Position numbers and translations under genes: made by a program. From NCBI RefSeq assembly GCF_021044755.1, contig NZ_JAJNOR010000001.1, forward strand, positions 248,001 to 312,000: DNA of 64,000 bases, given 5' to 3'. The stretch comes from Lientehia hominis (GTDB taxonomy: Bacteria > Bacillota > Clostridia > Lachnospirales > Lachnospiraceae). The notes below the pieces were generated by a model that saw only the letters and a program-made list of their open reading frames with translations, was not told the origin of the DNA and ran no database searches. Shown piece after piece: positions 49,760-57,982 of the stretch (within the stretch, counting starts at the first letter, position 1; the number at the start of each line of letters is the position of its first letter).

Positions 49760-49792
49760 ATTATAGTGGTTTCTTTCTGCAGAATCTGTCAA
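49760..49792 (-). promoter_or_regulatory. spoIIG promoter with long spacer and Spo0A-like box
   Basis: TTGACA (49787-49792) and TATAAT (49760-49765) are perfect boxes but separated by 21 bp. Bacillus spoIIG has the same peculiarity (22 bp), where Spo0A~P activates. CTGTCAAAAA over the -35 box resembles the Spo0A box TTTGTCRAAA. Confidence 0.7.
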
Positions 49793-49861
49793 AAATAAGG
49801 GGCCAGACAGCATTTTTCATCGACTCTTTTCGCACCAGGGCGCACTTTTCTATGAAAAAAA

Positions 49862-49894
49862 AGCCCTGAAAGTATCTTCCGATACTCTCAGGGC
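49862..49894 (-). terminator. Terminator of the two-component operon
   Basis: GCCCTGAAAGTATC and GATACTCTCAGGGC pair around TTCC; on the minus strand a run of eight T follows. Confidence 0.92.
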
Positions 49895-49905
49895 CGTGAA
49901 TATTT

Positions 49906-50601
49906 CTAAAGACCGTGTTCTATATACTCTTTCGGCGTCATATCATATTGATTTTTAAATATCCGATAAAAATAATTCAAATTGTTGTAGCCGGCCATAT
50001 CGGCTGCCTCTTTGATGGAATATCCTTGCTCCAGAAATTCTCTGGCCCTTCTCATCCTTACCTCATTATAGTAAGCTGTAAAATTAGTGTCCAAATATTT
50101 TTTAAAAAAACGCGCTACATTACTTTTACTCATGGACAGCGCCTTCGCACAGTCTGCCAAACGGATATCCTCCGCGTAATGAACATCTATGAACTCCAGC
50201 AATTGATTAAAGGAAGGATTGTCGGAATACTTATATCCGACCACCCGTTTCATGGTCTCGCAGAACTGCTCGTACATGACCGGTTTAAGAAGAAAATCCT
50301 TCGCGTTCATCCTCAGCGCCTGCTGGACATATGCAAAGGAATCAAACGCCGTGATGATAATAAAGTTCACGTTCCCAGAGTATTCTCGGTTCACCTTCTC
50401 CATAACCTGAAGACCATTCATACCCGGCATCTCAATATCTAAAAATACGATGTCCGGCCGGAGCCGGTATATGGCTTTGACCGTCTCATCTCCATCCTTT
50501 GTCTCACCGACCACCTCCAGAGGCAGGTTGTTTTTCCGAATAAAATACCGGATGATCTCACTGGGGGCACTTTCGTCATCAGCCAGTAAAACCCGTTTCA
50601 T
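49906..50601 (-). CDS. Response regulator with AraC-type DNA-binding domain (YesN-like)
   Basis: The receiver domain (1-120) has VLLADDES, the phospho-acceptor FLDIEMPGMNG, TAFDSF and the conserved lysine LLKPV. The C-terminal 100 residues are an AraC helix-turn-helix pair (IRLADCAKALSMSKSNVARF, SIKEAADMAGYNNLNYFYRI, then PKEYI). ATG 50601 has GGAGGA upstream, and the gene overlaps the kinase gene by 23 bp. It pairs with the cytoplasmic kinase. Its targets are not adjacent. Confidence 0.94.
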   Translation of the reverse strand: MKRVLLADDESAPSEIIRYFIRKNNLPLEVVGETKDGDETVKAIYRLRPDIVFLDIEMPGMNGLQVMEKVNREYSGNVNFIIITAFDSFAYVQQALRMNAKDFLLKPVMYEQFCETMKRVVGYKYSDNPSFNQLLEFIDVHYAEDIRLADCAKALSMSKSNVARFFKKYLDTNFTAYYNEVRMRRAREFLEQGYSIKEAADMAGYNNLNYFYRIFKNQYDMTPKEYIEHGL

Positions 50602-52120
50602 CAGCATTCCTCCTCTCTTCTATGGGGATATAAATGACTACGGCAGTCCCTTCTTCAGAAGAATCCACTTGATACCCGAAGCTGCCTCCATATAAGGATT
50701 CCAGCTTCCGCACTACCATGGCTGTGCCATGTTCGGCACAGCCGTTCTCGATTTTTTCCCGCAGAGCCTTGAGCGTTTCTGCTTCTATCCCCTCTCCATT
50801 ATCAATGACCGTCAGTTTGATCCTATTTTCCTCCCGTTCCGCCCGGACGGAAAGTTTCATTTTTCCTTTTTTGTTTTTAAACCCATGCTTAAAGCTGTTT
50901 TCTGCCACAGGCTGTAAAAAATTAAAAGGAACCTTCTCCTGAAGCAGCAGGGATGAAATCATATATTCTACCTCCAGCCGCTTTCCGAACCGCAGTCTCT
51001 GAAGATTTGTATAATTTTTCAGATATTCGATCTCCTCTCCCAATGTCACAAAATAACTGCTCGTACGCAGCGTATAGCGCAGAAGCTGAGAAAGATCTCC
51101 CACCGCCTGATAGGTCTGCATCGCCTCCTCTTTCACCGCAAGTCCCGCAATCGTATTCAGCGTGTTGAACAGAAAATGCTGGTTGATCTGCAGGTTAAAT
51201 GCCTGGTCCTGAGTGGTCTTTAAAGACTCCTGAAGCATTTCTTCCTCTTTTTTCCGGTCAGACAGCACTCTTACATTATGCTGGAGCGCCACCTGCATCT
51301 GGCACAGCTGATAATGATTGCAGATTGCTTCAGACAATTTATGTATGATCTGGACGATACCGGTCACCGTACTGTCCGGCACATTATAGGGAAGCCCTTC
51401 CTCTGTTTCATCTCCTTTTCTCTCTCCGGTGCGGACATGCCCTGCCTTGATATATCCCAAAAATTCTCCGTCTGCTACAATGGGAAGCGCATAAACCCAA
51501 AGACCGTGCTCACAGACATAGGCAGAAGCCCCTTCATAATAAGGTGGAAACCAAAAATTCTTTTTCCGAATGAGCGGACAATTCTCCAAATCCTCATCAA
51601 TACGGCAGATATTCTTACAGTACTCCGGATAATCTTTACTCTTATAGACCAGCTTCCGTTCCGAATCAAAAATGGCAAGAGGCATTTTAAGAGGTGCGAG
51701 CATACTCCGGAATAGTTCTTTTACTGTATCCCTTAAAAACTCTTGTTTGTCTATGCTCTCCTGTTTCCTAACCCGCTCTGCTTCATTCATCCGCACCTTC
51801 GGCACCGCCGTCAGGGCCGGTATGGAAATCAAAAGCTTGACAATAGGTTCTTCTCCATCGTTTATGGATTCATGGGCCATTCCGGTAGAAATATGATAGA
51901 TGCAGCCCTTCTCAAGAACACTTTCTTCTTCTCCTATCCGCTGTCTTCCGTGCCCGCTGATGACATACATCAGCTGCTCGTCCCCGCAGTGAATATGTCT
52001 CGGCTGCACGGTACCTGGAAGCATTGTGCTGATTCCCACTCTCATGTTATCCATGAACCCTTCTTCAGGCTCATAGAGCCATTCAATCATTCCCCAATCC
52101 AGCTTTTGTATCTTCCCCAT
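50579..52120 (-). CDS. Soluble sensor histidine kinase with cupin and PocR domains
   Basis: The 513-residue kinase has no membrane segment. Residues 1-105 are a cupin (QPRHIHCGDEQLMYVISGHG, ISTGMAHESINDGEEP). Residues 125-275 look like a PocR sensory domain, with the conserved cysteine set CKNICRIDEDLENCP and AYVCEHGLWVYALPI. A coiled segment follows, then the LytS/YesM-type kinase: QINQHFLFNTLNTIAGL with the phospho-histidine, NSFKHGFKNKKG (N box) and VIDNGEGIEAETL (G box). It therefore senses an intracellular small molecule. AGGTGATT precedes the ATG, and repeat R2 lies upstream. Confidence 0.93.
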   Translation of the reverse strand: MGKIQKLDWGMIEWLYEPEEGFMDNMRVGISTMLPGTVQPRHIHCGDEQLMYVISGHGRQRIGEEESVLEKGCIYHISTGMAHESINDGEEPIVKLLISIPALTAVPKVRMNEAERVRKQESIDKQEFLRDTVKELFRSMLAPLKMPLAIFDSERKLVYKSKDYPEYCKNICRIDEDLENCPLIRKKNFWFPPYYEGASAYVCEHGLWVYALPIVADGEFLGYIKAGHVRTGERKGDETEEGLPYNVPDSTVTGIVQIIHKLSEAICNHYQLCQMQVALQHNVRVLSDRKKEEEMLQESLKTTQDQAFNLQINQHFLFNTLNTIAGLAVKEEAMQTYQAVGDLSQLLRYTLRTSSYFVTLGEEIEYLKNYTNLQRLRFGKRLEVEYMISSLLLQEKVPFNFLQPVAENSFKHGFKNKKGKMKLSVRAEREENRIKLTVIDNGEGIEAETLKALREKIENGCAEHGTAMVVRKLESLYGGSFGYQVDSSEEGTAVVIYIPIEERRNADETGFTG

Positions 52121-52190
52121 GGAATCACCTCGTTTTATTATAACATATCTCTATTCTAACAAAAATAACCTTTATCATAAAGCAATACTT

Positions 52191-52248
52191 TGCCGAACCA
52201 AGTGCGCCCGCCCGGAGGGCATGTATTAAGGGATGCCCTTGGGTATAA
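52191..52248 (+). repeat. Palindromic module M2 left of repeat R2
   Basis: A variant of module M1 (31203-31252) with GCCCGGAGGGC and AAGGGATGCCCTT hairpins, in the same orientation as M3 on the other side of R2. Confidence 0.85.
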
Positions 52249-52268
52249 TAGAAAATACTTTTTGTCCC

Positions 52269-52950
52269 AGTTTAGACACCGACAGAAGTTCCGAGCCGTC
52301 ACGATTTCGGCTCGCTGGCGATGCAGGAGCCGCTTTATCCCCGCTTCGGCAGTACCGCTCACATGTCGACAGGAAATCTTTATGATTTCCTGTCTCCTGT
52401 TCGCTCAAAAACGGAATCGGATTTTCCGTTTTTGCCTCCCTCTGCCTGGGGAACACCGGCCGCTGCCCTGCGGCGCTCACCTTTAGGCCGGCCCGGAATC
52501 ATTCTGCCGGTTTTCTGTCTGCCGCACCGTTTCAGACATGCGCCATTTTCCTGATTCCAAAAAAGGATCGGATATCCACAGGGCCCGCACGCCTTACGGC
52601 AGCAGGCCTCCGTGGCCGCTCCAATGGCTTTCACAACAAATGAGAGCTTATTTCGGTGCGGGAAGAGGAGCAGGAGGAACGATCCGATTCCATCGTAAGG
52701 GGAGCGTTGCAAAGGCGTTAGCAGGATCTTTACGGCCGCAGGGAGGTAAAAACCGAATTTCATGCAGGTTTTTATTGGAATCTGACATGGAAAAATATCG
52801 ATTTATCCATGTCAGTTGGAAAGGACCGACCGGAGACCGTAAAGATGCTGGTTACGGCTGCCAGCGACCCGCCTGGATGGAAGCGGACTTCCTCCTGTCT
52901 CCTTTGATTCGTTAAGATAAGTTTGTTAGAAAGGTATTCAAAGGTATACC
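52269..52950 (-). repeat. Structured 682-bp non-coding repeat, copy R2
   Basis: R2 is the reverse-oriented partner of R1 and has the same length. The hairpins are kept: 52407-52433 (AAAAACGGAA...TTCCGTTTTT), 52747-52774 (TAAAAACC...GGTTTTTA), 52581-52607, 52783-52816 and 52370-52394. The stem GAGCCG...CGGCTC (about 52291-52312) reads GGACCG...CGGTTC in R1, another compensated change. It fills most of the 976-bp gap between the histidine kinase start and the glyA end. No transposase gene, terminal inverted repeat or intact shared reading frame was found. Confidence 0.85.
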
Positions 52951-53010
52951 TTGCCGCGCGAAGTGCGCCTGCCCGGAAGGCATGTATTTAGGGGGACCCT
53001 TGGGTATACC
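52951..53010 (+). repeat. Palindromic module M3 right of repeat R2
   Basis: TTGCCGCGCGAAGTGCGCCTG, then GCCCGGAAGGC and AGGGGGACCCTT, ending in GGTATACC. It is a direct repeat of M2 and has the same orientation as M1. Confidence 0.85.
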
Positions 53011-53024
53011 CTCTTCAAATATCA

Positions 53025-53061
53025 GAAAACGGCAGAGGCCAAACATGTCCCCGCCGTTTTC
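53025..53061 (-). terminator. Terminator of glyA
   Basis: GAAAACGGC and GCCGTTTTC form a 9-bp stem with T-rich flanks on the minus strand, 36 bp after the stop codon. Confidence 0.85.
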
Positions 53062-53096
53062 TTCTATGGGAATTCAAAATAATCTTACTGCCGCTT

Positions 53097-54374
53097 CTAA
53101 TCGCAGGGATTCCATTCCTCCGCGAACATCGGATATTTCTCCGCTTTTTCCTTGACGGCTTTTCGGACCTCTTCAAGGATTTCTTTGTCTTCATAATGCT
53201 TCAGAGCTTTCGCTAAAAGCCTTGCGGTTTCCCTCATGTCTTCCTCCTTAAACCCTCTCGTGGTGAGAGCCGGGCTTCCAATCCGAATACCGCTGGCCAG
53301 ATTTGCGCTCTGAGGATCATAGGGAATCATGTTTTTATTGACCACGATACCCACGCTTCCCAGCACATCTTCCGCTTCCCGCCCCGTGGGGATCAGCTCT
53401 CGTATATCCACGAGTACCAGGTGGGTTTCCGTCCCTCCGGAAACCAGCCGCAGTCCGCACTTTTTCAGTTCATCTGCCAGAGCCTCCGCGTTTTTCAGCA
53501 CCTGACTCTGATAATTCCGGTACTCCTCTGTCATACACTCTTTAAAAAGAACCGCTCTAGAAGCGATCATATCCATTTTCGGCGCCCCTTGAAGGCCTGG
53601 GAATATCTGCTGGTCGATTTTCTTTCCCAAGGCTTCCTTACACATGATGACACCGCATCCCCTGGGGCCCCTGAATGTCTTATGGGTGGAGGTGGTTACC
53701 ACATCGGCATAGGGTACAGGCGACGGTATCACTCCTGCCGCGATCAGCCCCACTGGATGAGCAATATCGGCCATCATGTACGCCCCCACTTCCTTTGCTA
53801 TTTCTCCAAATCTCTTATAATCTACTTTTCTGGGATATGAAGAGGTACCGCAAATGATAAGCTGCGGCTTATGTTCTTTTGCCAGGCGTTCTACCTGCTC
53901 CATATCAATGGTCTCCGTCTCCCTGTTGAGTCCGTATTGTATGACACTATAGGTCTTTCCACTGTAGTGGAACCGAGCCCCATGACTCAAATGACCGCCT
54001 TGATTAAGCTCCATGGATAAAATCGTATCCCCGGGTTTTAAGATAGCCCTCAGGACTGCCACGTTGGAAAGAGTCGAGCTCATACTCTGAATGTTTACAT
54101 ATTCGCAGCCAAACAGCTCCTTACAGCGCTCAATGGCCAGCCGTTCCACCTGGTCAGCGATCTCACAGCCTCCGGCAAAACGCCTCCCCGGATATCCTTC
54201 CGCGTTTTTATTAGCCCAAACGGTTCCCTCCATTCCAACTGTTACAGGAGAAGCATAATTTTCCGACGCGATTAGGCAGAGCGTCTCCAGCTGCCTTTTC
54301 TCCTCCTGCTCCGTATATCCGGCAATTTCCGAATCAAACTTCCGTATCTGTTCAAAACTATTATCCATATACAT
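53097..54374 (-). CDS. glyA: Serine hydroxymethyltransferase, divergent
   Basis: SHMT moves a one-carbon unit between serine and tetrahydrofolate. The PLP lysine motif VVTTSTHKTFRGPRG, LIASENYASP, NAEGYPGRRF and NQGGHLSHG are conserved. Other sites differ from housekeeping GlyA: NVQPHSGxxAN is NIQSMSSTLSN, and DMAHxAGL is DIAHPVGL. At 425 residues the length is normal. It may be a paralogue with another beta-hydroxy amino acid as substrate, or the sole but divergent GlyA. AGGAGG lies eight bases before the ATG. It stands alone between R2 and ftsZ. Confidence 0.82.
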   Translation of the reverse strand: MYMDNSFEQIRKFDSEIAGYTEQEEKRQLETLCLIASENYASPVTVGMEGTVWANKNAEGYPGRRFAGGCEIADQVERLAIERCKELFGCEYVNIQSMSSTLSNVAVLRAILKPGDTILSMELNQGGHLSHGARFHYSGKTYSVIQYGLNRETETIDMEQVERLAKEHKPQLIICGTSSYPRKVDYKRFGEIAKEVGAYMMADIAHPVGLIAAGVIPSPVPYADVVTTSTHKTFRGPRGCGVIMCKEALGKKIDQQIFPGLQGAPKMDMIASRAVLFKECMTEEYRNYQSQVLKNAEALADELKKCGLRLVSGGTETHLVLVDIRELIPTGREAEDVLGSVGIVVNKNMIPYDPQSANLASGIRIGSPALTTRGFKEEDMRETARLLAKALKHYEDKEILEEVRKAVKEKAEKYPMFAEEWNPCD

Positions 54375-54565
54375 ATCCGATTCCTCCTGTATGTTGTCGG
54401 GACATGTGCCCTTTTGATGACATTATTATCCCACTGCAGGACATTTGTTTCTAGGAACCAGTCTGTCAGTTTATTGCACAAATCACGCACTGCCTTGGAG
54501 GAGCAGGTGTGAATGGATAATACCGATGTCTAAAACTAAAAGAAATGATCACTTAAAGGACAACA

Positions 54566-54595
54566 AAAAAGGATATCTTTTCAGATATCCTTTTA
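54566..54595 (-). terminator. Terminator of the dcw cluster after ftsZ
   Basis: AAAGGATATC and GATATCCTTT pair around TTTTCA and are followed on the minus strand by TTTTTTGTTG. Confidence 0.9.
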
Positions 54596-54624
54596 TATAG
54601 ATATTAAACTACTATTTTCAACTT

Positions 54625-55824
54625 TTATTTTTTGGTCCTCTGAAGAAAATCGGGTATCGTAATGCCTTTATTCTCCGGGGCTTTATATGTAGCGCCGCCG
54701 CTGAATCCTGTCGTCGAAGGGCGCACCGGTACGCTTCTTCTCTCCGGCATGGAAACTCCTGCCGATGCAGGTTTTACCGGTGCAGAAGGAGACACGGAAG
54801 ACGCTGCAGGCTTCACTGCTGATTTATAAGAACTGAAGCTGGATGCCGGCTGTGACACAGGAATCTCTGACTCAAAGGTCTCCAGCCCGGTGGCAATAAC
54901 GGTAATACTCGCTTCATCCTGAACGGTATCGTCATACATGGCGCCGAAGATAATATTGGCATTGTCTCCTGCAAGCTCCTGAACGTAGCTGGCCGCTTCG
55001 TTTGCTTCCATCAGGCCGATATCGCCGGAAATATTGATAATAACATGGGATGCACCCTCGATGGTAGTCTCCAGAAGAGGACTGGATACGGCTTCTTTGA
55101 CCGCTTCAATCGCCTTGTCATCACCCTTAGCCTTGCCGATGCCGATATGAGCGATGCCTTTGTCAATCATAACTGTCTGAATATCAGCAAAATCCAGATT
55201 GATCAGCGCAGGTACATTGATCAGGTCCGTAATGCCCTGGACAGCCTGCTGAAGCACCTCGTCCGCGCGTTTCAGAGCTTCCGGCATCGTGGTCCTTCTG
55301 TCTACAATCTCCAGAAGTTTATCATTGGGAATGACAATCAAAGTATCAACGCTTTCCTTCAGGTGCTCAATACCTGTCAAAGCGTTGTTCATACGTGTTT
55401 TTCCTTCAAATTTAAACGGCTTGGTGACAACTCCGACGGTAAGAATCCCCATCTCCTTGGCAATCCCGGCTACAACAGGAGCCGCACCGGTACCGGTGCC
55501 TCCGCCCATACCACAGGTCACAAAGACCATGTCGGAGCCTTTGATCGCAGAAGAAATATCTTCAGCACTCTCCTCAGCCGCTTTCTGGCCCACTTCCGGC
55601 TTGGCGCCGGCGCCAAGGCCCTTGGTCAGCTTCTCACCGATCTGAATGGCAGTGGGAGCCTTACACAGCTGCAAGGCCTGCTTATCCGTATTGATACCGA
55701 TAAATTCCACTCCGCAAATATTTTCATCAATCATACGATTCACAGCATTATTGCCAGCGCCGCCCACACCGATGACAATAATTTTTGCTGAGCTCTCTGA
55801 CTCATTAATCTTGATTTCTAACAA
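54625..55824 (-). CDS. ftsZ: Cell division protein FtsZ
   Basis: FtsZ is the tubulin-like GTPase that builds the division ring. The tubulin signature GMGGGTGTGAAP is at about 105-116, the N-terminus has VIGVGGAGNNAVNRMID and INTDKQAL, and the T7 loop has NLDFADIQTVM. A linker rich in S, P, A and V (about 315-380) leads to the conserved C-terminal peptide GITIPDFLQRTKK, which binds partners. Length 399 is normal. It ends the dcw transcript. ftsA, its usual neighbour, is absent. Confidence 0.98.
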   Translation of the reverse strand: MLEIKINESESSAKIIVIGVGGAGNNAVNRMIDENICGVEFIGINTDKQALQLCKAPTAIQIGEKLTKGLGAGAKPEVGQKAAEESAEDISSAIKGSDMVFVTCGMGGGTGTGAAPVVAGIAKEMGILTVGVVTKPFKFEGKTRMNNALTGIEHLKESVDTLIVIPNDKLLEIVDRRTTMPEALKRADEVLQQAVQGITDLINVPALINLDFADIQTVMIDKGIAHIGIGKAKGDDKAIEAVKEAVSSPLLETTIEGASHVIINISGDIGLMEANEAASYVQELAGDNANIIFGAMYDDTVQDEASITVIATGLETFESEIPVSQPASSFSSYKSAVKPAASSVSPSAPVKPASAGVSMPERRSVPVRPSTTGFSGGATYKAPENKGITIPDFLQRTKK

Positions 55825-56010
55825 AACATATTCCTCCCTTGATGTATCACTCGAAAAGCCGACATCGGCCGGCTGGCGTCATTACTTCCTATAGCATAAG
55901 TTATTTTTCCAAAATAATCAACTACTACTTTCATAAAAATCCATTAATTTTCTCAAACGATTCTCCGTCATTTCCATATGTTTCCAGTTCCTTCCCTTCT
56001 CTGTTTTTTC

Positions 56011-56772
56011 TCAGTTCTGGATAAACGGATACGAAGGATTCAAAGCGTCAGGAGTATATTCGTTGAGGTAAAGAGTTCCCGAAAGGCTGGATATCTGCGG
56101 ATACATATCGTGGAATTCCGAAATTTTTTCAGCCATATACTGATTGCTTCCCAGTACCACACGGATGCCTCCCACATAAATATCCACATTTCCCGAATTG
56201 TCAAAGCTCAGCTTGTCCACCTGGATCTCAAATCGTTCCAGGAGCTGGGACAGATTCAGGATTTCCCCGAAGATTCCCTCATCTGCCACTGTGAGCTTCT
56301 CATACATGACGATGCTTTCGAACCGCAGTCCCGTTACCAGCGGCACCGACGGCGTCCGTTCACTGGAACTCTCAACGATGATGCCGTCCTTATCAAAATA
56401 CATGTACGTTCCCATGTATTCAATACAGCCGGCCAGGCTTTTTTCATATACCGTAATCTTTGCGGAATGAAGGCCTGTAACGCTCACATGGTATTTCTCA
56501 ATAAACGGGATATCTTTATGCTCCCGGAACTTGTCCTGATAGACCGCATAAATGGTATTCCAGTCCCTATCCTCCGTGAAGATCATGGAGATCAGTTCCT
56601 CATTTGTATAACGTCTGCTGCCGGTCACCGTCACTTCCGTTATCCTGGTTGTCCACGCGAACAGAAAGACGCCTAAAGCAAGCGCAGCCGATGTGCCGAG
56701 AACAACCAAGGTCCGTCGTGTGTGCCTTCTCTTTTTTGCCGGTCTTTTCCCACTTCCGTTTTCTTTCCTCAT
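56011..56772 (-). CDS. ftsQ: Cell division protein FtsQ/DivIB
   Basis: A bitopic divisome protein. After a basic N-terminus (KRPAKKRRHTRRTL) comes one membrane segment (VVLGTSAALALGVFLFAWTT), then a POTRA domain (ITEVTVTGSRRYTNEELISM) and the beta domain (PLVTGLRFESIVMYEKLTVA). Length 253 and position between ftsW and ftsZ agree with FtsQ. The 186 bp between it and ftsZ show no separate gene. Confidence 0.92.
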   Translation of the reverse strand: MRKENGSGKRPAKKRRHTRRTLVVLGTSAALALGVFLFAWTTRITEVTVTGSRRYTNEELISMIFTEDRDWNTIYAVYQDKFREHKDIPFIEKYHVSVTGLHSAKITVYEKSLAGCIEYMGTYMYFDKDGIIVESSSERTPSVPLVTGLRFESIVMYEKLTVADEGIFGEILNLSQLLERFEIQVDKLSFDNSGNVDIYVGGIRVVLGSNQYMAEKISEFHDMYPQISSLSGTLYLNEYTPDALNPSYPFIQN

Positions 56773-56785
56773 CCTGCCGCCCTCG

Positions 56786-57958
56786 TCATCTTTCGTACTT
56801 AATGCTGTTGGATACGCTTAAGGCGGCTCCCATTTCCATCATGAGGAATACCACGGAAGTACCCCCGTAACTGATAAACGGGAGGGTAATACCGGTATTG
56901 GGAATGGTATTAGTGACCACGGCGATGTTGAGGATCACCTGCAGGGCTATATGGGACATGATGCCCACCACCAGCATCGCGCCGAACAGGTCAGGTGCAT
57001 TGTTGGCAATGACCACAAAACGCCAGATCATGAACAGGAAAAGCAGGATGACACAGATTGCGCCAAACAGTCCCAATTCCTCACAGATAATGGAAAATAT
57101 CATGTCATTCTGAGCCTCCGGCACGAACCCCAGCTTCTGCATGCTCTCTCCAAGCCCTTTGCCGAACAGCCCGCCGGAACCAATGGCATAAAGTCCCTGC
57201 AGCACCTGATGCCCGCCCTCCAGGGCGTAAGCCGTGGGATTTTTCCATACCAGGATACGTTCGAGCTGATATTCCTTCAGGATATGCAGTTCAATGATCT
57301 TATCTGAAAAAACGGTGATAAAGACCGCCGCCGCCGCCACAGCCGCCACAGCTATGATGAACCTCGCCTTTTTTCTGCTGGCCACGAAAAGGACCAGGAA
57401 CACAATACCAAAGAGAATGATGCCGCTGCTCAGGTTATTATCCAGCACCAGATAAATGAGAGGCGCCTGAATGGCAAATATCAGAAGCTGCACCTTCCAC
57501 ATATCAATTTTCTTAGAAAATTTGTTTACCAGACTGGCCAGGGAAAGAATCAGAGCCACCTTCACCGCCTCCGCTGCCTGGAACAGGGATGTGGAACCAA
57601 AACCAAACCACCTTTTTTTTCCATTGTATTCAATACCCAAAGGGGTGAAATTCACAAGGATCATGAGTACGATCGCCAATATGTATGCCAGGACCGCGAG
57701 CTTGGCAAACTTATGATAATCGATCTTTGATACCAGAAACATGCAGATGATGCCGAGGATCAGAGCAAAGCCCTGTTTCTTCAGATAGAACAGAGAATCT
57801 CCTGTCTTAATCTGTGCCGCATAAGAGCTGGAGCTGTACACCATGATGAGGCCAAAACAGCATAAAAAGATAATGACCGCCAAAAGGCCATAATCATAAT
57901 ATCGCTGAGGTTTATTCCGTTTTTTCCTTAATTCGTCATTTTTATTGCCCATCTGCAT
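56786..57958 (-). CDS. ftsW: Lipid II polymerase of the SEDS family (FtsW/SpoVE)
   Basis: SEDS proteins polymerise glycan strands with a class B PBP. The 390 residues have about ten membrane segments, with VYSSSSYAAQ near the start, GSGGLFGKGLGESMQKLGFV (the conserved loop with the essential aspartate near DMIF) and ITLPFISYGGTSVVFLMMEM near the end. The position in the dcw cluster favours FtsW or SpoVE over RodA. Start may be ATG 57958 or 57952. murD lies 24 bp upstream. Confidence 0.92.
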   Translation of the reverse strand: MQMGNKNDELRKKRNKPQRYYDYGLLAVIIFLCCFGLIMVYSSSSYAAQIKTGDSLFYLKKQGFALILGIICMFLVSKIDYHKFAKLAVLAYILAIVLMILVNFTPLGIEYNGKKRWFGFGSTSLFQAAEAVKVALILSLASLVNKFSKKIDMWKVQLLIFAIQAPLIYLVLDNNLSSGIILFGIVFLVLFVASRKKARFIIAVAAVAAAAVFITVFSDKIIELHILKEYQLERILVWKNPTAYALEGGHQVLQGLYAIGSGGLFGKGLGESMQKLGFVPEAQNDMIFSIICEELGLFGAICVILLFLFMIWRFVVIANNAPDLFGAMLVVGIMSHIALQVILNIAVVTNTIPNTGITLPFISYGGTSVVFLMMEMGAALSVSNSIKYER

Positions 57959-57982
57959 TCTCCAACTCCAAATAATGTTCCG

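Noticed and set aside
52191..53010. Insertion sequence
   Set aside because: No transposase frame, no terminal inverted repeats and no clear target duplication were seen; the direct modules M2 and M3 are structured and also occur beside R1.
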